Assembly: GCF_017305915.1 (NCBI RefSeq)
Contig: NZ_JAFKJN010000007.1
Location: 62,001 to 126,000, forward strand
Origin: Reyranella sp.
Lineage (GTDB): Bacteria > Pseudomonadota > Alphaproteobacteria > Reyranellales > Reyranellaceae
Direction: 5' to 3'
DNA: 64,000 nucleotides
Of this stretch, positions 22,286 to 30,483 are shown piece after piece; the stretch's first letter is position 1, and every line of letters begins with the position of its first letter. The translations under genes were made by a program, and so were the position numbers. The notes under the pieces are model-generated. The model did not search any database, was not told the DNA's origin, and saw only the letters and a list, made by a program, of their open reading frames with translations.

Positions 22286-23428
22286 ATGAGCTTGGGTTCG
22301 CTCAGCCTGTCGACGCCGGCGCCGGTCGGCTTCGGCGAGAAGATCTGGCGAATCAACTGGGGCCTGGTGCTGGTGCTGTCGGCGATCGCCGCGGTCGGCG
22401 TGCTGGCGCTCTATTCGGCGGCGGGCGGCCGCCTCGAGCCGTGGGCCGGCCGGCACGCCATGCGCTACGGCATGGCGCTGGGCCTGTGCCTGATCGTGGC
22501 GCTGATCCATCCCAAGGTGTGGCGGTGGCTGGCCTGGCCGATCTACGGCGCTTCCATGCTGCTGCTAGTCGCCGTCGACGTGATCGGCAAGATCGGCATG
22601 GGCGCGCAGCGCTGGCTGGTGCTGGGGCCGATCCAGATCCAGCCGTCGGAGATCGCCAAGGTGGCGGTGATCCTGGTGCTGGCGCGCTACTATCACGGGC
22701 TGACCCGCGAGCAGGCCGAGCGCTTCGTCTACACCCTGCCGCCCCTGGTCATCATCCTGGCGCCGGTCGGGCTGGTCATGGTGCAGCCCGACCTCGGCAC
22801 CGCCATGATGGTGCTGCTGGGCGGCGCGGCGCTGCTGTTCGTGGCCGGCGTGCGGCTCTGGATGTTCCTCGGCGCGGTGGTGGCGGCGATCGGTTGCCTG
22901 CCCTTCGCCTGGTCGTTCATGCACGAGTACCAGAGGAAGCGCGTGCTGACCTTCCTCGATCCCGACCGCGACCCGTTGGGCGCCGGCTACCACATCACCC
23001 AGTCCAAGATCGCCATCGGCTCGGGCGGGCTGTTCGGCAAGGGCTTCCTCAAGGGCACGCAGTCGGCGCTGAACTTCCTGCCCGAGAAGCAGACCGACTT
23101 CATCTTCACCACCTTCGTCGAGGAATGGGGCATGGTCGGCGCCCTGGTGCTGCTGGCGCTGTTCACCCTGGTGCTGCTGTGGGGCTTCTCGATCGCGCTG
23201 CGCAGCCAGCACCATTTCGGACGCCTGGTGGCGCTCGGCGTCACCTCGATGATGTTCCTCTACGTCTTCATCAACACCTCGATGGTGATGGGGCTGCTGC
23301 CGGTGGTCGGCGTGCCGCTGCCGCTGGTCAGCAACGGCGGCACCGCCATGGTCTCAGTGATGTTTGCGTGCGGCCTGCTGATCGGGGTCAACGTCTACCG
23401 GGACGCCCAGTTGCCGCTGGCGCGCTGA
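22286..23428 (+). CDS. rodA: RodA, SEDS peptidoglycan glycosyltransferase
   Basis: This 380-aa protein has about ten membrane segments and the SEDS signatures GPIQIQPSEIAKVAVILVLA, VQPDLGTAMM and GFLKGTQSALNFLPEKQTDF, which holds the conserved extracellular catalytic region. It ends with PLPLVSNGGTAMVSVM. It polymerises glycan strands from lipid II together with PBP2. It is the last gene of the mre operon, 109 bp before tRNA-Lys. Confidence 0.97.
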   Translation: MSLGSLSLSTPAPVGFGEKIWRINWGLVLVLSAIAAVGVLALYSAAGGRLEPWAGRHAMRYGMALGLCLIVALIHPKVWRWLAWPIYGASMLLLVAVDVIGKIGMGAQRWLVLGPIQIQPSEIAKVAVILVLARYYHGLTREQAERFVYTLPPLVIILAPVGLVMVQPDLGTAMMVLLGGAALLFVAGVRLWMFLGAVVAAIGCLPFAWSFMHEYQRKRVLTFLDPDRDPLGAGYHITQSKIAIGSGGLFGKGFLKGTQSALNFLPEKQTDFIFTTFVEEWGMVGALVLLALFTLVLLWGFSIALRSQHHFGRLVALGVTSMMFLYVFINTSMVMGLLPVVGVPLPLVSNGGTAMVSVMFACGLLIGVNVYRDAQLPLAR

Positions 23429-23536
23429 CGCCGGCCCGGCGTGCGAATTCGTCCCGGAATTTCCCGATTCTGGCCTATCGACAAGCCGGAAATGCCTTGC
23501 TAAACCCGCGCCTCTTCCGGCAAACCCCGGTCACGG

Positions 23537-23612
<76 letters not shown>

Positions 23613-23630
23613 TCGCCGGAGAGCAGGAAG

Positions 23631-23653
23631 GCCCCGTTTTACGGGGCTTTTTC
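23631..23653 (+). terminator. Rho-independent terminator of tRNA-Lys
   Basis: GCCCCGT (23631-23637), loop TTT, ACGGGGC (23641-23647), then TTTTTC. It is a classic intrinsic terminator 18 nt after the tRNA. Confidence 0.9.
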
Positions 23654-23730
23654 TATGCTCTTCCCAATGTCTCCTGTTTACGCAGCGCCGTGCTTGCAAA
23701 GTGGTTGGAACCACCGTGGAACGAAGCGCC

Positions 23731-26700
23731 TTACCAGGTGATCCGGACGCCGCCGGACAAGATGTGGCTGGTATTGCCGCCGGCCACTTCGCCGTCGTAT
23801 CGCAGATAGACGCTGGTTGCCTCGGCAATAGCGGTGTTGGCGGCGAGGCCCACGACGGCGCCATCGCGCGGCGCGGTGGCACCCGCTACGGTGAAGGGCG
23901 ACGCCGGCGCGCCGGCGAAGGACGCGTTCACCGGCCGCGACGTGTCGGCGTATTCATGGCTCCAGCCGAGCTGCAAGGTCAGCGCAAGCTTCTCGCGCCA
24001 GCCCATGTCGAAACCTGCGCCGAGCCGGCCGCCGAACACGCTACGCAGTGAGTTGGTAGTTTGAGGCGCGACGCTGAGGTTGAGCGAGTTCGCGCCGGTC
24101 TCGGTGAAGCCCGCCTGCGTGGCCGTCGAGCCCTGCAGCCGCGCGAAAGGCGTGACGAAGGCGTCGGCGGGACCGCCCAGGCCGATCCTGTAGCCGCCTT
24201 CGAGCTGGCCGAAGAACTGGTCGACGTAGGTCTGGCCAATGGCGGTGCGCGGCCCCAGGCCGGGAACGGCAATCGGCCGGATCATCTGGTTGTCGCTATG
24301 CGCATAGCCCGCCAGGCCACTGACGTAGAGAGAGCCAGGGTCGTAGGTGCCGTAGAGACCCGCCTGCATCGTGTTGGCGACACCCCGGCCGTCCATGCCC
24401 TGCGTGTATTGCGTCGAGCTCGCATAGCCGACCGTGACGCCGGCAAGGAAGCTCGGATCGAAGCGGCGGTCGAGGCCGGCGGCAAAACCACCGATATTGA
24501 ACGAGACACCGTGACCGCTGGCATCGCCCGCCACCGTGCCGACGCCGCCCAGCGCGCCGCCCCAGGCGCCCCAGCGTGGCGGCGCGGTCGCATCGCAGGC
24601 GACGTCGCACGCCTCGGCAAGCGCGATGCGCCCACCGCCCGCGGTCTGGCCGCCCCCTGCCTGCTGGGCGAAGTTGGTCATGAAGAGCTGGGCCGTCTGC
24701 ACCGCGCTGGTCGAGAAGCCGGAATAGTTCTGGCCGCTCAGCTGCTCGAACACCGCCGGCGCCTGACCCGAGGTCATGAGCGCGAGCGCGCTCACCACGT
24801 TGGCCCAGTCGCCGCTGGCGCTGGCCACGCTTCGGTCGAGCGCCGTGCCAACCGCCGTTTGATTGGGTGTCTGGCCGCCGCGGGCGAAGCCGCCGGGGGT
24901 GAGGGTGAGGAAGATGTTATTGGTGTCGCGGGAGAGCGCTGGCTGCAGGAAGGCGTAGTTGGAAGTTGCGCCCTCGAAGGCGCCGACGATGCCGCCGGGC
25001 GCGTTCAGGACGACGAAGGTCCGGCTGGGCGCGTAGCCGCCGGGATAGGCGATCACGCTCAGATTGCCCCCCAGTGTGGCGACGCCGCCATTGATGACGT
25101 TGGTGCGCGAGCCGAGCGACGGCGACACCTCGACCTGGTAGCGGCTGCCCACATTGAAGAAGAGATTGCCGTTGACCGTGATCGTGCCGATGGAATTGCC
25201 CGGCCAGAGCGTGCCATCGACCGTCGTCCTGGGAAGCGTGCCGGTCCCTCGGACGGTTCCTGCCCCCTCGATCGTCAATCCGCCGGCGGACGAGGCGAGC
25301 GAGGCGTTCGCGACCAGGGTGCCGCCCCTCACGGTCGTGCTGCCGGTGTAGCTGGTATCGCCGCCAATCGTCAGCGTTCCCGTGCCGGCCTTGAGCAGGT
25401 TCCGCGCGCCGCTCAGAAGCGAGGCATCGGGTGTCGAGTCATTGTTGGCCAGGCCGAAGACAAGGGCCGTCGCCGTCGAAAAGTAACTGGTCACGTCGTA
25501 GAGCAGCCACACGCCGCGTCCGTACAGGCCGACTGCCAACGTGTCAGCGGTCGGGTTGTACGCGAGCTGGCCAACGATGGTGTTGGGTAGGCCGCGGCCG
25601 AAGGCGCGCCAGGTTGCGTCAAGCAGATTGCCGTTGCCGTCGCTGTCGACGGCGGCGATTGGGCTCGGGGCGTTGCGGTCGCTGACCAAACCGCCGGCGA
25701 GCAGACTGTTCACGCCATTGCTGGAAATGAATTCGACAGCGGTCGGCCTTTGGATGTTGAGGTCTGTCAGTCTCTGTGTCAGCGACGTGAATTGCCCGCC
25801 GCTATTGGTCGTCGACCAGAGATCGGTCGTATCGGCAACGAAAAAGCGCTGTGAAGAACGTCTGTCGAAAACAACGGAGCTCGGCTCGGCACCCCTATAT
25901 TGGCGGAGTCGTTGCAGGCCGACATTGTTGTCCGTACTGAGATAGAGCCTGAATTGATCGTTGCCGTTAGAACCCGCCAGCACGGCGTCGGGATTGTTTG
26001 CCGTGCCGTAGTCCAGGGCAGTGACCGAGCCGTTCACACCGCCGAGATCGGTCAACGCCTGTCGCACGCCATTCACGACCGGCGCGTTCTGGAGCAGGTC
26101 GTCAGTCGTAAAGTAGACATGGTTCGTGCCGAGAACGACCTGCCGGTTCCCCGGATTGCGGTTGAACATGATCCGGCTGCCGAATGGCAGATTGTTGCTG
26201 TCGGCCGCCCGAAAATCGTCGTCCTGGAAGTTGAGAAGCCGGTGATCCTCTTCTGGATGATCTGGATCGAAAGAAGGGCGGCCGGCGAAGATCAATCTGT
26301 TGGTTTGCTGGCGGCCTTGGGAGTCGACGACGATGCGCCTCAAACTACTCAAGTTCTGATAGCTCAGATAGATCGTGCCTTGCGTCAGAAGCCCTCCGTT
26401 CCGGTCGGTATCCTTCACGGTCGCGTTGGTGCCGTCGGCACCTTCGAGAACGTCGAACGATCGGCTTGCCGGGGCGTTCTGGTAGGCGGTGCCGGTATCC
26501 TGGGCCGCTACCACCAGGCGCTTGCTGACGGCATCGTAGGCCACCGCGTACGGCTCGCGAATCGACAGTGAACTGCTGTTCAGCCCGGTCCAATCGCCGG
26601 AACTGCCTTGGGGATCCGTGCGAGCATAGACTCCGCCGTCTTGGGCCAGCAACAACCGCCCGTTCGCGTCGAAGGCTATCGCGCGGGCATCGGCATGGAC

Positions 26701-27861
26701 GAATGAACCGCTCGCGCCATCGGTCAGGGCTTCCGGGAAAGACGTGCCATCGGACCGCAGCACGACGCGGTAGACGGGCGCCCTGAAGGGGCCGGGAGTG
26801 GAGTCGGGCACGCCGTCGCCAGCGACGTAGACGATGTTGGGATTGGTCCTGTCGATGGCGACAGCAAGGTTGATCGGCGCCTGGTTGCTGCCGGCATTGA
26901 CGGCCGGGACACGGAGGGCTGTCCAGGTATCGCCCCTGTCGCGCGACAGATAGAGGCCGACGAGTGTTCGTCCGTTGGGCACGTCATCGCTTTTGGCCCG
27001 GAGGTCGTACAGAGCCACCGCAACAGAGCCGTTGGGGCCGGTCGCCAAGCGCGCAATCTGATTGATTCCGACTGTCAGGCCGTTCAGCGGAGACCAATCC
27101 TGTCCTGCCGTGTTGACGCTTCTGTAGATGCGCCGAAGGGTGGGGTCGGAGGAATTTACGGCGGCGTAGAACAGCGACGGATCGGTGACATCGCCGGCCA
27201 ACGATGAGACCGCGCCGGCCGGCAGTCCATGGCTGCCACTCCAAAGTTGGAAAGCCGTGCCACGAGTATCGCTGCGATAGAGGCCATAGCCTGCCACGGC
27301 AGCGGGGTCGTGCGGTTCGGCAGTGGCGACCAGGAATACGTCTCCCCGCGCCGTCGCGCCAACGACACTCTTGTCCACCAACGAACCTCCAAACTCGCTC
27401 CAGGTCGTGCCGCCATTCTGGCTGTACAGGAGGCCAGTGCGCAGGCCGCCACGGTCGTCGAGGGTCTGGCCGAGATTGCCGTTCGAGGTGAGGCCGACGC
27501 CGGCGATGATCGTCCGGTAGGTGCGGTCGGTGGGATCAAACGACAAGCTGGCAATCGACAGAGAGCTTTGCCTGTCGCTGAGCGGCGTCCAGGTCTGGCC
27601 GCCATTTGTCGTCGACCATATGCCGCCGTTGGGGGTGCCGATATAGAGCCTGTTGGCGTCGCGGGGATCCGGCAGGATGGCTTGAACCGCCCCCGACGTT
27701 GTTCCGTTCGGCAAGGCATCGCCGCTCTGGAGAAGAGCGGCCGGGCCGGCGGCCGGCGCCGGACCCTGATCCTGGTACCGCGCGAGGGATTCGGGTGGCG
27801 GGACCTGCGCAAGGGCAACCGACGACCAGCCGACGACTGCGGCGAGCGCGATACAGCGCAT
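23731..27861 (-). CDS. Autotransporter with beta-propeller-like (Asp-box) passenger
   Basis: This is about 1376 aa from the ATG at 27861, which is followed at once by the signal peptide MRCIALAAVVGWSSVALAQ; an upstream in-frame TTG adds 34 residues with no support. The passenger (about 50-800) has repeated sialidase/VPS10-type Asp-box motifs such as STTNGGQTWTPL, SQNGGTTWSEF and SRDRGDTWTAL, which suggests a beta-propeller. A single autotransporter-associated strand repeat follows (near 820-850, GTGTLTIGGDTSYTGSTT). The 12-strand barrel takes the last 280 residues or so and ends in ITW, the expected terminal aromatic residue. It should be exported to the cell surface (type Va secretion). The ligand is unknown. 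It is divergent from an AraC gene, its likely regulator. Confidence 0.88.
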   Translation of the reverse strand: MRCIALAAVVGWSSVALAQVPPPESLARYQDQGPAPAAGPAALLQSGDALPNGTTSGAVQAILPDPRDANRLYIGTPNGGIWSTTNGGQTWTPLSDRQSSLSIASLSFDPTDRTYRTIIAGVGLTSNGNLGQTLDDRGGLRTGLLYSQNGGTTWSEFGGSLVDKSVVGATARGDVFLVATAEPHDPAAVAGYGLYRSDTRGTAFQLWSGSHGLPAGAVSSLAGDVTDPSLFYAAVNSSDPTLRRIYRSVNTAGQDWSPLNGLTVGINQIARLATGPNGSVAVALYDLRAKSDDVPNGRTLVGLYLSRDRGDTWTALRVPAVNAGSNQAPINLAVAIDRTNPNIVYVAGDGVPDSTPGPFRAPVYRVVLRSDGTSFPEALTDGASGSFVHADARAIAFDANGRLLLAQDGGVYARTDPQGSSGDWTGLNSSSLSIREPYAVAYDAVSKRLVVAAQDTGTAYQNAPASRSFDVLEGADGTNATVKDTDRNGGLLTQGTIYLSYQNLSSLRRIVVDSQGRQQTNRLIFAGRPSFDPDHPEEDHRLLNFQDDDFRAADSNNLPFGSRIMFNRNPGNRQVVLGTNHVYFTTDDLLQNAPVVNGVRQALTDLGGVNGSVTALDYGTANNPDAVLAGSNGNDQFRLYLSTDNNVGLQRLRQYRGAEPSSVVFDRRSSQRFFVADTTDLWSTTNSGGQFTSLTQRLTDLNIQRPTAVEFISSNGVNSLLAGGLVSDRNAPSPIAAVDSDGNGNLLDATWRAFGRGLPNTIVGQLAYNPTADTLAVGLYGRGVWLLYDVTSYFSTATALVFGLANNDSTPDASLLSGARNLLKAGTGTLTIGGDTSYTGSTTVRGGTLVANASLASSAGGLTIEGAGTVRGTGTLPRTTVDGTLWPGNSIGTITVNGNLFFNVGSRYQVEVSPSLGSRTNVINGGVATLGGNLSVIAYPGGYAPSRTFVVLNAPGGIVGAFEGATSNYAFLQPALSRDTNNIFLTLTPGGFARGGQTPNQTAVGTALDRSVASASGDWANVVSALALMTSGQAPAVFEQLSGQNYSGFSTSAVQTAQLFMTNFAQQAGGGQTAGGGRIALAEACDVACDATAPPRWGAWGGALGGVGTVAGDASGHGVSFNIGGFAAGLDRRFDPSFLAGVTVGYASSTQYTQGMDGRGVANTMQAGLYGTYDPGSLYVSGLAGYAHSDNQMIRPIAVPGLGPRTAIGQTYVDQFFGQLEGGYRIGLGGPADAFVTPFARLQGSTATQAGFTETGANSLNLSVAPQTTNSLRSVFGGRLGAGFDMGWREKLALTLQLGWSHEYADTSRPVNASFAGAPASPFTVAGATAPRDGAVVGLAANTAIAEATSVYLRYDGEVAGGNTSHILSGGVRITW

Positions 27862-28196
27862 CAAAGCTGCAACTTTTTTCCCAGATGACGAGCGCGCGCC
27901 GGGCAGTTGCAGCCCTGGCGGTATTACAGCGCAATGAATTCCGTGCTGGGCAATAGCGCGCAAGATCGTCCTTCAAACCTGCTTGTTGTCGAAACTTGAC
28001 GCAACACGGACAATCGACGCTGGTGGATTGCTGGGTGAGCAGTAGCGCTTCGCCAGAACTTCCTATCAATCTTTCAACTCCCGTACTTGACTGTGCGTCC
28101 CCAAAACCTTGACTGTGCGTCCCACTGACCTTGACCGTGCGATCCGACCATCGAGGCGCCGGCGGCGGAGTTTTCAGGGGAACGGCAGGACCGGAC
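27862..28196. promoter_or_regulatory. Divergent control region between autotransporter and araC-type gene
   Basis: This 335-bp gap without a gene must carry both promoters. Its AT content is higher than in the flanking genes, with TTTTTTCCC close to the autotransporter start. The only clear structure is the set of three 22-bp-spaced direct repeats at 28086-28145. I could not assign -35 and -10 boxes with confidence on either strand. Confidence 0.55.
28086..28145 (+). promoter_or_regulatory. Three phased direct repeats, candidate AraC-family operator
   Basis: CTTGACTGTGCGTCC occurs at 28086-28100 and 28108-28122, and CTTGACCGTGCGATCC at 28130-28145. The period is exactly 22 bp in both intervals, about two helical turns, so the copies face the same side of the DNA. 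AraC-family proteins often bind direct repeats spaced this way. The last copy ends 51 bp before the AraC-type gene, which suggests autoregulation and perhaps control of the divergent autotransporter. Confidence 0.55.
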
Positions 28197-29261
28197 ATGG
28201 GCGAGGCGGCCAAGCTTCCTTTCAGCCTGTTCACGACGGAGCACCTGCGGCCGCGCGACCAATTCGACGCCTGGCGCGCCAGCATCTCGGTGATCTTCGA
28301 TGTCGAGCCGCTGCATGAGCATCGGAGCGAGAGCGGCTTCGACGCCTCGGTCCGCGCCTGGCATCTCGGCGGCCTGGTCGTCAGCCAGGTCGACTTCGAC
28401 GGTCAGCGTTTCGTGCGCGAGAAGGCCCGGGCCGCGAGGGATGGCCTGGATCACTATCTGGTTCAGCTCTATGCCGTCGGCGGCCTTGTCGGCACGGCCG
28501 AAGATCGCGAGCGCCTGCTGCGCGCGGGCGACGTGCAGATCCTCGATCTCAGTCGACCGAATGCCACCAAGACCAAGGCCTCGGGCACGATCGCCATCGT
28601 GGTGCCGCGCGACACGTTGCGCCAGGCGCTGCCGACAGCCGGGGACCTGCACGGCCTGGTGCTGCGCGGCGACAGCGGCGCGGGTGGATTGCTCACCGAC
28701 TACATGCGCTCGCTAATCGCCAGAGCTGATGCCATCACGACCGCCGCCGCGCCCCTCATTGCGCACGCCACGACGGAAATGATCGCCGCCTGCTTCCACA
28801 CCACTGCCGAGACGCTCGCGCGCGCGCAAACGCCGATCGAGGCGATGACGCTCGCGCGCATCCAGCGCCATATCGCCGACTCGCTCGACTCGCCCGAACT
28901 TCATCCCGAGGCGCTCTGCCGCGCTTTTGGCATTTCGCGCACGCAGCTATACCGCCTGTTCGAGCGGCTGGGTGGCGTCGCGATCTACATCCAGGAACAG
29001 CGGCTTGCCCGCGCCTACGCCGAATTGTCGAACCCGGCGCGCATCCATCGGCGAATCTACGATATCGCTTTCGACTGGGGCTTCAGCAGCGAGGCGCATT
29101 TCAGCCGCGTTTTCCGGCGCGCGTTTGGCATGAGCCCGAGCGATGCGAGGGCGCATGCCCATGGCGCGCTCGCCGGGCTTGTTCAACCTGACGCGACCGC
29201 CCCGATGGCCGACGGCGATGGCGGCTATGAAGAGTGGGTCCGGCGCCTGCGCAGCCGATGA
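28197..29261 (+). CDS. AraC-family transcriptional regulator
   Basis: This 354-aa protein, from the ATG at 28197, has an N-terminal AraC-binding-like sensor domain (FDAWRASISVIFDVEP onward). Its C-terminal double helix-turn-helix is from about residue 240, with HPEALCRAFGISRTQLYRLF as the first helix-turn-helix and IYDIAFDWGFSSEAHFSRVF as the second; the final FGMSPSDAR is the usual closing motif. It probably activates transcription on binding a small ligand. The divergent autotransporter and the repeats at 28086-28145 are the likely targets. An earlier start 66 bp upstream would run into the repeats, so I rejected it. Confidence 0.9.
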   Translation: MGEAAKLPFSLFTTEHLRPRDQFDAWRASISVIFDVEPLHEHRSESGFDASVRAWHLGGLVVSQVDFDGQRFVREKARAARDGLDHYLVQLYAVGGLVGTAEDRERLLRAGDVQILDLSRPNATKTKASGTIAIVVPRDTLRQALPTAGDLHGLVLRGDSGAGGLLTDYMRSLIARADAITTAAAPLIAHATTEMIAACFHTTAETLARAQTPIEAMTLARIQRHIADSLDSPELHPEALCRAFGISRTQLYRLFERLGGVAIYIQEQRLARAYAELSNPARIHRRIYDIAFDWGFSSEAHFSRVFRRAFGMSPSDARAHAHGALAGLVQPDATAPMADGDGGYEEWVRRLRSR

Positions 29262-29563
29262 ACCGCCATCAGGGAGGCGTTTTGTTCGCAAATTCGCGCG
29301 TCCATTGCCCATAATAGGAGTCTGGCGCAGGCTGGTGCAGTGTGGTGCGCATGATGACGCCCGCTCTGGGCCGCAAAAACTTTTTGCCGAACCTTCGGCG
29401 CGAGTCCGAGGTTCTGCGGGGTTGCAGCGCCGGTTTCCGTCAAAAAAAATTTGGGACTCGGAGGCCTTCGATGCCGGTGTCATCGGCATCGAAGCCGTCC
29501 CATACGCCCTTGGGACGGGTGGGACGGTGCCGCTGGAATGCGTCGACCTGTGCGGGCTCCGCT
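29262..29563. other. 302-bp convergent gap with several small hairpins
   Basis: There is no gene here. Besides the 17-mer it holds three inverted repeats. CGAGTCC (29401-29407) pairs with GGACTCG (29454-29460). CTTCGATGCCG (29466-29476) pairs with CGGCATCGAAG (29484-29494), 11 perfect pairs with a 7-nt loop. CCGTCCC (29495-29501) pairs with GGGACGG (29512-29518). An A8 tract (29442-29449, T8 on the minus strand) lies 17 nt beyond the 11-bp hairpin as read from the methyltransferase gene, too far for a standard terminator. Confidence 0.45.
29302..29318 (+). repeat. Second copy of dispersed 17-mer CCATTGCCCATAATAGG
   Basis: This copy is identical to 1413-1429. It lacks the inverted partner that makes the first copy a stem-loop. 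It lies 40 bp after the AraC-type gene in a convergent gap. Confidence 0.6.
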
Positions 29564-30379
29564 TCAGACGACGTTGACCGTCACCCGCAGGAAGGTCGCG
29601 GGGATCGAGGTCCGGCCCGCGCTCCCGCTGGTGTTCTTGCTCTCGAACAGCGTGTCGAGCTCCGTCTTGAGGTCGCCGGCGCGGCCGTTCTTCTCCGCCG
29701 CCTCGAAGGCGCTCATGGTCGGGCCGTAGTATTTGCGGAAGGCGTCGACGAAGGCGGTTGGCGTGCCGGCGTAGTTGAATGTGTAGGTATCCTTCACGCA
29801 CGACACCTTGTCCGACGGAACGCCGGCGCTGGCGAAGCGCTCGACGACGTTGGCCTCGACGCCCCAGGTCATCGGGCTGACGAAGCCTTCCGGCGGCGGC
29901 GGGGTGTAGGCGGCGGCGATCTTCAGGATCTGCGCCACCAGGGTCGGATCGTTGGGGATCCAGTTGCCCATGACGATGCGGCCGCCGGGCCGCGTCACGC
30001 GCACCATCTCCCGGGCGACGTCGAACGGCTTGGGCGCGAACATGACGCCGAAGATCGAGACCACGAGGTCGTAGGCCCGGTCGCGCAGGCCGGCGAGGTT
30101 GGTGCCGTCGCCGTGCTGGAAGCGGAGGTTGCCGAGGCCTTTCTCCGCGGCCCGCCGGTTGCCGGCGTCGACCAGGTTGCGGGCGATGTCGACGCCCAGC
30201 ACCTCGGCGCCGCACTGCGCGGCCGGCAGCGCCGTCGTGCCGTCGCCGCAGCCGAGATCGAGGACCTTCATCCCCTTGGCGACGCCGAGCGAGCGGACGA
30301 GACCCTCGCCGCTCTCGCGCATCGCCGCGGCAATGCGGGTGAAATCGCCCTTTTCCCAAAGCGCCTGGTTCGGATTCAT
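29564..30379 (-). CDS. Class I SAM-dependent methyltransferase (UbiE-like)
   Basis: This 271-aa protein has the SAM-binding motif KVLDLGCGDGTTALPAA (about residues 38-54), GVDIARNLVD (motif II) and the post-motif region DLVVSIFGVMFAPKPF, typical of Methyltransf_11/25 enzymes. It should methylate a small molecule in the cytoplasm; the acceptor is not recognisable. The ATG at 30379 has AGAGG upstream. It is divergent from the NCS1 transporter, with 104 bp between. Confidence 0.85.
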   Translation of the reverse strand: MNPNQALWEKGDFTRIAAAMRESGEGLVRSLGVAKGMKVLDLGCGDGTTALPAAQCGAEVLGVDIARNLVDAGNRRAAEKGLGNLRFQHGDGTNLAGLRDRAYDLVVSIFGVMFAPKPFDVAREMVRVTRPGGRIVMGNWIPNDPTLVAQILKIAAAYTPPPPEGFVSPMTWGVEANVVERFASAGVPSDKVSCVKDTYTFNYAGTPTAFVDAFRKYYGPTMSAFEAAEKNGRAGDLKTELDTLFESKNTSGSAGRTSIPATFLRVTVNVV

Positions 30380-30483
30380 CGCAGCCTCTTTGAGGAGTTC
30401 CCTCAGGAGGCACTCCTAGTCGATCGCGCCGGTCCGTTATGTGAGGTTGGGCACACAATGCGAGGCTTTTCCGGGGGCATGCT

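Noticed and set aside
23429..23536. Promoter for tRNA-Lys
   Set aside because: A TCGACA-N17-TAAACC arrangement can be read before the tRNA, but the match to consensus is too weak to list.
28086..28145. CRISPR-like array
   Set aside because: There are only three repeats of 15-16 bp with 7-nt spacers and no cas genes. The 22-bp phasing suits a regulator site.
29262..29563. Small protein gene in the gap after the AraC-type gene
   Set aside because: Open frames here have no ribosome site, cross into neighbours and look random. Only repeats and hairpins are supported.
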